Shown here piece by piece: positions 36,642 to 42,645 of a stretch of 42,645 nucleotides of DNA. The notes under the pieces were generated by a model. It did no database searches, was not told the origin of the DNA, and saw only the letters and a program-made list of their open reading frames with translations. Numbering within the stretch: the stretch's first letter is position 1; every line of letters begins with the position of its first letter. The translations under genes were made by a program, and so were the position numbers. This stretch comes from Bacteroidota bacterium. Its GTDB lineage: Bacteria > Bacteroidota > Bacteroidia > Flavobacteriales > Schleiferiaceae. The stretch lies in the NCBI GenBank assembly GCA_003045825.1, contig PZPA01000008.1, forward strand, positions 1 through 42,645, read 5' to 3'.

Positions 36642-38672
36642 ATGAAAAAATTTCTACTCTCACTAGTAGCACTTGCCTTTACTATAACGGCCAGTGCCCA
36701 ATATTACCATACCGCGCCGGTGTCGGGCTCAAATCCGAACAACGTAAATCAGGAAAATTCCGAATATCCTGTTGGTAGTGGTCTCCCAACGGATTGGACC
36801 AGTATTGTAGGTGCGGCACAAACTGCAGGAACCTATTCAAGCATTCAAACGCTTCCGTTTACCTTTAAGCTTCAAGGAGCTGCGATTGACTCTTTCCGAG
36901 TATCAAATACCGGTATCCTTACGTTCTCGAGAAAAACAAATCCAGCCAACCACAGTGTGGGCTCTGCTCAAGCCATTACGAATTCTTCCATTCCAGATTC
37001 TTCCATCTGTGTATTGGGTTTGAACGGTAGTGGTGCCAACGATCAAGTTGCGCGCAAAACCTTTGGAACGTCTCCAAACCGCCAAGAATGGATCCTATTC
37101 TCTTCGTACAGTGTAACAGGTGCTTCGGGTAGCCACTGGAGCTACTGGTCTATTGTATTGGAAGAAACCACGAACAACATCTACATCGTAGATCAACGTA
37201 ATGCAGGTGTGACGCCAAGTTTAACCATAGGCGTTCGCGTAAACAGCACTAACGTTTATGACCAAATCACGAGCGTCGGTAGCAATTCAACTAATGCGCC
37301 TGATTATTTAGACAATACTTACTACACATTCATTCAAGGGGTACAACCAGATTACGAACTGGCAGGTGCCAGCTTAAATGTAAGTCCGTACCTAGGTCTC
37401 AACGTAGCTCCTTTTACAATCGCAGCAGATTTTACGAATAATGGCGCACAGAACTTAACGAGCGCAACATTCAACTACAGTATCAACGGTGGTACTCCAG
37501 TAACTTCAAGTTTGTCGAGCATCAGTATTCCTAGTGGATCTACTGGAACGCTTACTTCCGGAAGTACTTGGAACCCTTCGAGCACAGGCCTTTACTCTGT
37601 CAAGGCTTGGTTGAGTGGTCTCAATGGAAGTAATGTTGATGCGAATACGGCGAACGATACGGTGAGCTTGGATATTCAAGTCGTTACTGCGTTAACTACC
37701 CGTTATCCGCTGTACGAGACGTTTACTTCGTCTACTTGTGGACCTTGTACGCCAGCGAACGCAACTATGGAGGCTGTATTTGACGATAATCCAGGCGAAC
37801 ATAACTCTATCAAATACCAGATGAGCTGGCCGGGTACAGGAGATCCTTACTACACGTTAGAAGGTGGAGCCAGAAGAACGTTCTATGGTGTAAACTCTGT
37901 ACCACGCGTCGAGATTGACGGCGGTTGGGACGGTAACGGTAACGGTGTTACTCAGGCCTTATACGATCAGTACCAGAATGTTCCTGCATTCGTTGAAATG
38001 AGTGCTACTTGGAGCCGCTTCACTAAAAGTGTTGAGACCGAGGTTACTATTTCACCGCTAGCAGATGTTACTTCAAACAACTTAAGGTTGTTTGCGGTGA
38101 TTTATTCGCACCTCGATGTAGCCAACGTAAAAACGAATGGTGAAACAGAATTCTTCAATGTGGTTAAGAAAATGATGCCTAATGAAAACGGTGAAACATT
38201 GAGCGCTTTGACTTCAGGACAGAGTGTTACCAAAACTTTGAGCTACACGTTCAATGGTAACTATACGTTGCCAGCAAATGCACAGAGCCCTGCAAACCTC
38301 AGTGTAGAACATACGGTTGAAGATTTCACAAACCTTGGTGTGATACTGTGGGTGCAAGACATCTCGACTAAAGAAGTCCTACAAAGTGTTGATGCAACGT
38401 ACACTATCGGTCAATTCGAAGAGTCGCTTGCAAGCAAAATCAATGTATACCCGAACCCAACGAGCGGCGACTTCTTTGTAGAAGGTAATTTCGAGGCTGC
38501 AGCAACATTGAAACTAATGGATCTAACAGGGCGCACGCTTTACCAAGAGCAAGCAGATTTCACGGGTGGTCAGAAAATACAGATCTCAACTGAAGGTCTT
38601 GCTTCAGGTACCTACCTATTAATCACTACTACTGAGGGCGCTTCTCATGCACAGCCTGTGATCGTGAAGTAA
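36642..38672 (+). CDS. Secreted Omp28-like, thioredoxin-like-fold protein with T9SS C-terminal sorting domain
   Basis: 676 aa; signal peptide; YETFTSSTCGPCTPANATME and NSVPRVEIDG; C-terminal INVYPNPTSGDFFVEG...GLASGTYLLITTTEGASHAQPVIVK. Confidence 0.9.
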   Translation: MKKFLLSLVALAFTITASAQYYHTAPVSGSNPNNVNQENSEYPVGSGLPTDWTSIVGAAQTAGTYSSIQTLPFTFKLQGAAIDSFRVSNTGILTFSRKTNPANHSVGSAQAITNSSIPDSSICVLGLNGSGANDQVARKTFGTSPNRQEWILFSSYSVTGASGSHWSYWSIVLEETTNNIYIVDQRNAGVTPSLTIGVRVNSTNVYDQITSVGSNSTNAPDYLDNTYYTFIQGVQPDYELAGASLNVSPYLGLNVAPFTIAADFTNNGAQNLTSATFNYSINGGTPVTSSLSSISIPSGSTGTLTSGSTWNPSSTGLYSVKAWLSGLNGSNVDANTANDTVSLDIQVVTALTTRYPLYETFTSSTCGPCTPANATMEAVFDDNPGEHNSIKYQMSWPGTGDPYYTLEGGARRTFYGVNSVPRVEIDGGWDGNGNGVTQALYDQYQNVPAFVEMSATWSRFTKSVETEVTISPLADVTSNNLRLFAVIYSHLDVANVKTNGETEFFNVVKKMMPNENGETLSALTSGQSVTKTLSYTFNGNYTLPANAQSPANLSVEHTVEDFTNLGVILWVQDISTKEVLQSVDATYTIGQFEESLASKINVYPNPTSGDFFVEGNFEAAATLKLMDLTGRTLYQEQADFTGGQKIQISTEGLASGTYLLITTTEGASHAQPVIVK

Positions 38673-38697
38673 CCCGCTTTTTTAGCATTAGAATATT

Positions 38698-38727
38698 GAG
38701 GGCGGCCGGGAGGCCGCCCTCTCTTTT
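38698..38727 (+). terminator. Intrinsic terminator downstream of the T9SS protein
   Basis: GAGGGCGGCCgggaGGCCGCCCTCtcttttt. Confidence 0.88.
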
Positions 38728-38734
38728 TATAAAC

Positions 38735-38742
38735 TATTTTTG
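38735..38742 (+). promoter_or_regulatory. -7 box TATTTTTG directly upstream of rlmD
   Basis: TAttTTTG ends 6 nt before ATG 38749. Confidence 0.5.
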
Positions 38743-38748
38743 CGGCCT

Positions 38749-40179
38749 ATGGCAAGAAAGAAAAACCGCATGGCGAACCTTGAGCAAGTACGGCTCACGG
38801 ATATAGGAAACAAAGGAAAAGCAGTGGGCAGACACGGCGAAAAGGTAGTGTTTGTGAGCGGTGGCGTGCCCGGCGATGTCGTCGAGGTGCAAGTGACTAA
38901 GAAGCGTCGAAGCTATCTTGAAGGCAAGGTGGTGAAGGTAGATGAATACAGTCCGGACCGTGTGGAACCGCAGTGCCAGTACTTTGGTGTGTGCGGCGGT
39001 TGCAAGTGGCAGAATTTGAGCTACGAGAAGCAATTGGGCTACAAGGAGAAGGAAGTGCGCGAGAATTTGCGCAAAATTGGACACGTGGTTCCGGAAGAGT
39101 TTCACCCCATTCTAGGCAGTGGAAAGGAGTACCGCTATAGAAATAAACTTGAGTTTAGTTTTACTGATAACAAATGGTTGACCCAGGAGCAGCTGGACAG
39201 CGGTATAGATTTTCCAGAGCGCCGCGGTGCAGGATTTCATATTCCAGGTTTCTGGGATAAGGTGTTAGACATCGACGAATGTTTGCTGCAGCCGGAACCG
39301 TCGAATGCCCTTCGAAATTTCGTTCGGGACTGGGCCATTGAAAGAGACATGCCTTTTTTCAATGCGCGTAGTCAAGAAGGTTGGCTGAGAACACTAATGA
39401 TTCGTGTAGCCAGCACCGGAGAGGTATTGGTGGTTATTCAGTTTAAAGAGGAGCACGCGGAAGCGCGTGAAGAGCTATTGAAAGAATTGGCCGGGAAATT
39501 CCCGGAAATCACCACCCTTCAATACGTGATCAACACAAAACAAAACGATACTATTTACGATCAAGACATCATCACGTACAGCGGTCCGGGTTTCATTGAG
39601 GAAGCCATGCCAAAGTATAGTGGAGAAGGTGAACTGCGCTTTAAAATAGGTCCTAAGAGCTTCTACCAGACGAATCCTGAGCAGGCGTACGAACTGTATA
39701 AGGTGGCAATGGATATGGCAGAGATCAAGAAAGACGAATTGGTCTTTGATTTATATACCGGTACAGGTACCATCGCACTTTTCATGGCGGAGCAAGCGCG
39801 TGAGGTGGTCGGGATTGAATTGATCCCTGAAGCCATTGAAGATGCAAAACTGAATGCTCAAAACAACGGCGTTACTAATGCAACCTTCTATGCGGGCGAC
39901 ATGAAAGAGGTATTTAATGCCGAATTCATTGCGAAGCACGGCAAGCCCGATGTTCTAGTCACAGATCCGCCACGAGATGGAATGCACGGCGATGTGATAG
40001 CCTTGTTGCTCGAGCTTGAAATTCCTAGAATCGTTTACGTAAGCTGCAACTCTGCTACGCAAGCACGAGATTTAGGGCTACTCACTGAAAAATACGAAGT
40101 CAAGCAAAGCCGGGCAGTGGATATGTTCCCACAGACACATCATATAGAAAACGTTGTCCAATTGGTGCTAAAAGCCTAA
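38749..40179 (+). CDS. rlmD: 23S rRNA (uracil-1939-C5)-methyltransferase RlmD (TrmA/RumA family)
   Basis: TRAM domain; CQYFGVCGGCKWQNL Fe-S cysteines; FYQTNPEQAYELY, FDLYTGTGTIALFMA, DPPRDGMHG, VYVSCNSATQARDL. ORF opens at TTG 38740; ATG 38749 preferred. Confidence 0.94.
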   Translation: MARKKNRMANLEQVRLTDIGNKGKAVGRHGEKVVFVSGGVPGDVVEVQVTKKRRSYLEGKVVKVDEYSPDRVEPQCQYFGVCGGCKWQNLSYEKQLGYKEKEVRENLRKIGHVVPEEFHPILGSGKEYRYRNKLEFSFTDNKWLTQEQLDSGIDFPERRGAGFHIPGFWDKVLDIDECLLQPEPSNALRNFVRDWAIERDMPFFNARSQEGWLRTLMIRVASTGEVLVVIQFKEEHAEAREELLKELAGKFPEITTLQYVINTKQNDTIYDQDIITYSGPGFIEEAMPKYSGEGELRFKIGPKSFYQTNPEQAYELYKVAMDMAEIKKDELVFDLYTGTGTIALFMAEQAREVVGIELIPEAIEDAKLNAQNNGVTNATFYAGDMKEVFNAEFIAKHGKPDVLVTDPPRDGMHGDVIALLLELEIPRIVYVSCNSATQARDLGLLTEKYEVKQSRAVDMFPQTHHIENVVQLVLKA

Positions 40180-40191
40180 TTTCACCCTATC

Positions 40192-40686
40192 ATGAGCAAC
40201 ACTACTGAAATACTGAACGCAACCGCCATCGAGCACAAGATTCAACGCCTAGCGTGGGAACTTTACGACCGTCACCATAATGCGACTGATTTACACGTCG
40301 TGGGAATAAAGGATAATGGGTACTGGCTCGCAGAGCAACTGGTCACGCGTTTGCGCAAAATCAGTGATATCAACATTACGCTCCATCCCCTTGTCATGGA
40401 TAAAGACGCACCGGTGCTGGAGGAAATGATGATTGACCTCCCGGTAGGCGGCGAATTTGCACTGGTAGACGATGTACTCAACAGCGGCCGTACCTTACTG
40501 TGGGCGGTGATAAAACTGATGGGCTTTCGTCCACGTGTGCTCAGTACAACGGTACTTGTCGACCGGAGCCATAAGCGTTACCCTGTAAAGGCAGATTTGA
40601 AAGGATTGAGTTTGAGCACTACGCTTCAGGACACGGTCCAATTAAACGTAGTCAACGGCGTCGCCAACAACGTTAAGCTCGTCTAA
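40192..40686 (+). CDS. Phosphoribosyltransferase (PyrR-like PRTase fold)
   Basis: 164 aa; PRPP loop EFALVDDVLNSGRTLLWA. Confidence 0.88.
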   Translation: MSNTTEILNATAIEHKIQRLAWELYDRHHNATDLHVVGIKDNGYWLAEQLVTRLRKISDINITLHPLVMDKDAPVLEEMMIDLPVGGEFALVDDVLNSGRTLLWAVIKLMGFRPRVLSTTVLVDRSHKRYPVKADLKGLSLSTTLQDTVQLNVVNGVANNVKLV

Positions 40687-41181
40687 CTACCCTATAACTT
40701 CAAGAATAGCTTCTACAGTGAGGGCATCGCCCTTCACCCTGTGCTGCGCTAAACTGTAAAATGGTCGACGCTCAAAGAGGTGTTTCGCCACAAATTCTGC
40801 GACATCGTCTTTCCCATTAATGAGTGGACGATCCATATCTTTTTCCAACCTATGGGCCAATTCCACAACGCTCACGTCCAAAAATACCGTCGTGCCTGCG
40901 GCGTTCAACGCCTCCATGTGATTATAGAACACGGGCGTTCCACCGCCTAAAGCAACCACCACATTGTCATGATCCTCAGCCAATAGGCGTTCCAACACGC
41001 TGTGTTCCACCTTTCGAAAGGCCAATTCCCCTTTATCCGCCATATATGAAGCTATGGACTGCCCAATCTGCTCAGTAATTCGCACATCAAGATCCACAAA
41101 ACCCACCCCTAAGCGCTGGCTCAATGCCTTACCTAGTGTGCTTTTTCCGCTTCCCATATACCCTAAAAGAAAATATCTCAT
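40687..41181 (-). CDS. aroK: Shikimate kinase
   Basis: 164 aa; FLLGYMGSGKSTLGKALSQRLGVGFVDLD, FRKVEHSVLERL, VVALGGGTPVF, RPLI. Confidence 0.95.
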   Translation of the reverse strand: MRYFLLGYMGSGKSTLGKALSQRLGVGFVDLDVRITEQIGQSIASYMADKGELAFRKVEHSVLERLLAEDHDNVVVALGGGTPVFYNHMEALNAAGTTVFLDVSVVELAHRLEKDMDRPLINGKDDVAEFVAKHLFERRPFYSLAQHRVKGDALTVEAILEVIG

Positions 41182-41266
41182 GGCCCAAATATTTTGGTAT
41201 TCAAAGGTATAAACCCTACCCCAACAGAACGCCTAAATATTCCTTTGATTTTTTTCTCTCACTTAG

Positions 41267-41296
41267 TTGGTAAAAAAGGAAACCTCTGTATATTTG
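41267..41296 (+). promoter_or_regulatory. Bacteroidota promoter TTG-N19-TATATTTG for tRNA-Lys
   Basis: TTG 41267-41269, 19-nt spacer, TAtaTTTG 41289-41296, 25 nt before the mature tRNA. Confidence 0.75.
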
Positions 41297-41320
41297 CAGC
41301 CCGCAAAGCGGAATAAGGTT

Positions 41321-41393
41321 GATCTCTTAGCTCAGTTGGTAGAGCAATACACTTTTAATGTATGGGTCCAGGGTTCGAGCCCCTGAGGGATCA
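41321..41393 (+). tRNA. tRNA-Lys (anticodon TTT)
   Basis: Acceptor GATCTCT/AGGGATC, D arm TAGCTCAGTTGGTAGAGC, anticodon arm ATACA-CTTTTAA-TGTAT, T arm GGGTTCGAGCCCC. Confidence 0.95.
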
Positions 41394-41400
41394 CTAAGAG

Positions 41401-41430
41401 AAAGCCACCTCACCAGGTGGTTTTCTTTTT
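41401..41430 (+). terminator. Intrinsic terminator between the two tRNAs
   Basis: aaagCCACCTcaccAGGTGGttttcttttt. Confidence 0.75.
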
Positions 41431-41475
41431 TACAGTTAAAGAAGACACTTAAATGTGTAGCTTTAACTACACCTT

Positions 41476-41559
41476 GCCCAGGTGGTGAAATTGGTAGACA
41501 CGCCATCTTGAGGGGGTGGTGCGAGTAATCGCGTGCAAGTTCGAATCTTGTTCTGGGCA
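41476..41559 (+). tRNA. tRNA-Leu (anticodon GAG)
   Basis: Acceptor GCCCAGG/TCTGGGC, anticodon arm CCATC-TTGAGGG-GGTGG, long variable arm, T arm GTTCGAATC. Confidence 0.93.
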
Positions 41560-41598
41560 CTACAGTTTTCTATCTGTCATTCCGTAGTTTTACGACCC

Positions 41599-42498
41599 AT
41601 GAATGACCAACCCCAACCCCACAGCGCTCAGGACCGCGCATCACTGCAAGTTCCTTCCATTATGCGCCGCACCGCGCAGCTCTCTCAACGTATTAGTATT
41701 GCCCTTGCAGCAAAAATTGCTTGGCGTTGGTTCCTTACCCCCTACCCGTTCAAAATACCAAAACGCGAACGTCTCATGGAAGAGCGCTTTGGTACTCCCG
41801 AGCTGTTCACTCATCCCCGCGGCCTGACCTATCCGGTGTATACGCTAGGAACAGGACCTAAACACATTCTTTTCGTACACGGCTGGGGCGGCAGATTCAC
41901 TCAGTTCACCGCCCTGCTCGACCATTGCGAAGTCCAAAACCCCCATTTCCTAGAAGAATATACCCTTATTGGCTTTAACGCGCTGGCGCATCGCGGGGCG
42001 CAAGGCAAGCGCACTATGATGCCTGAATTTGGCGAATGCATCCAGCAAATTCAACAACGCTATGGCACATTCCACAGCATCATTGCCCACAGCTTAGGCT
42101 GCAACGCCGCACTATACGCTCAAATGGAATGCGGTACCAAGGCTGATCACCAAATCCTGATCGCCCCACCGGGGCTCATCTCCGGTATGGTAGGACTCTT
42201 CTGCGATGCTGTAGGCTTCAATGCAAAGGTTCACGGCCGAATCATCGCCAACCTCAAAAAAATCCACGGCGAAGATTTCGACAGCTTCAGTGCACCTGGC
42301 CTGGCAGCACGCAACACCATCCCCGCGCTGGTCTTCCACGATCTCAACGACAACGACACTCCCATCGCCATGGGACGTTCAGTAGGCGAAAACCTAACAC
42401 ACGGCACCTTCATAGAAACCAAAGGCCTAGGACACCGCCGCATCCTTCGCGATCCAAATGTCCTCAGTCAGATCTACAGCTTCATCTTCACCGCCTAA
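41599..42498 (+). CDS. Alpha/beta hydrolase
   Basis: ILFVHGWGGRFTQF oxyanion motif, SIIAHSLGCNAAL nucleophile elbow, TKGLGHRRILRDPNVL catalytic-His region. ORF extends into the tRNA-Leu; ATG 41599 preferred. Confidence 0.9.
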   Translation: MNDQPQPHSAQDRASLQVPSIMRRTAQLSQRISIALAAKIAWRWFLTPYPFKIPKRERLMEERFGTPELFTHPRGLTYPVYTLGTGPKHILFVHGWGGRFTQFTALLDHCEVQNPHFLEEYTLIGFNALAHRGAQGKRTMMPEFGECIQQIQQRYGTFHSIIAHSLGCNAALYAQMECGTKADHQILIAPPGLISGMVGLFCDAVGFNAKVHGRIIANLKKIHGEDFDSFSAPGLAARNTIPALVFHDLNDNDTPIAMGRSVGENLTHGTFIETKGLGHRRILRDPNVLSQIYSFIFTA

Positions 42499-42537
42499 TA
42501 TTGAACATACCGCACCGCATTTGCGTTAACACACTAC

Positions 42538-42645
42538 ATGAAAAAAGTACTCTACATACTCACCACCACACTGTTTCTGACCGCTTGTCAGGCGCAGGAA
42601 ACCAATTCTACTATGGGCAACGCCGACAACACCTCCTTCCCGGTT
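42538..42645 (+). CDS. N-terminus of a predicted lipoprotein, truncated by the window edge
   Basis: MKKVLYILTTTLFLTACQAQETNSTMGNADNTSFPV: signal peptide with lipobox LTAC. Confidence 0.65.
   Translation, partial: MKKVLYILTTTLFLTACQAQETNSTMGNADNTSFPV

Noticed and set aside
41327-41560. 77-aa minus-strand ORF (PRTRFELARDYSHHPLKMACLP...)
   Set aside because: It is the antisense reading of the tRNA-Lys and tRNA-Leu genes, a known type of spurious annotation.
1-42645. CRISPR array, transposon ends, prophage or defence island
   Set aside because: No regularly spaced repeats, transposase, integrase, cas or nuclease/effector genes seen on reading the ORFs; content is housekeeping and envelope genes.

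Overview
The window is an ordinary-looking chromosomal segment from a Bacteroidota bacterium, most likely Flavobacteriales. The clues are TAnnTTTG promoters, a T9SS sorting domain, DUF4295 next to rpmG, an extended GAPDH, and an Rny/ZapA neighbourhood carrying a 6S-like RNA. I see about 40 protein genes, two tRNAs (Lys-TTT, Leu-GAG), one probable 6S RNA, and many hairpin terminators. I found no CRISPR array, transposase, prophage or recognisable defence island. Recognisable genes include clpB, mltG, dapF, a degP/htrA-like protease, gap, an lrp-like regulator, gcvT, a SulP transporter with a tandem-Usp partner, rimO, ftsY, rpmB, rpmG, cinA, a nucleoside phosphorylase, rny, zapA, an M23 peptidase, a TonB-dependent receptor, rocD, a T9SS-sorted Omp28-like protein, rlmD, a phosphoribosyltransferase and aroK. 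The best candidate for something under-described is the minus-strand cluster at about 13.7-20.3 kb. It holds a LysM protein whose N-terminal part looks like a degenerate MltD-type lytic transglycosylase, two tandem paralogous SGNH proteins, an MBOAT O-acyltransferase and a Ycf48/BNR-like lipoprotein, and it looks like an envelope-glycan acylation cassette. Secondary points are recurrent -7 boxes 4-6 nt upstream of start codons (possible leaderless mRNAs), an overlapping divergent promoter pair at cinA, a Cys-rich loop in ornithine aminotransferase, and an in-frame TAA-TTG junction between a carboxypeptidase-regulatory-like protein and a TonB receptor. All family assignments come from reading motifs by eye; no searches were run.
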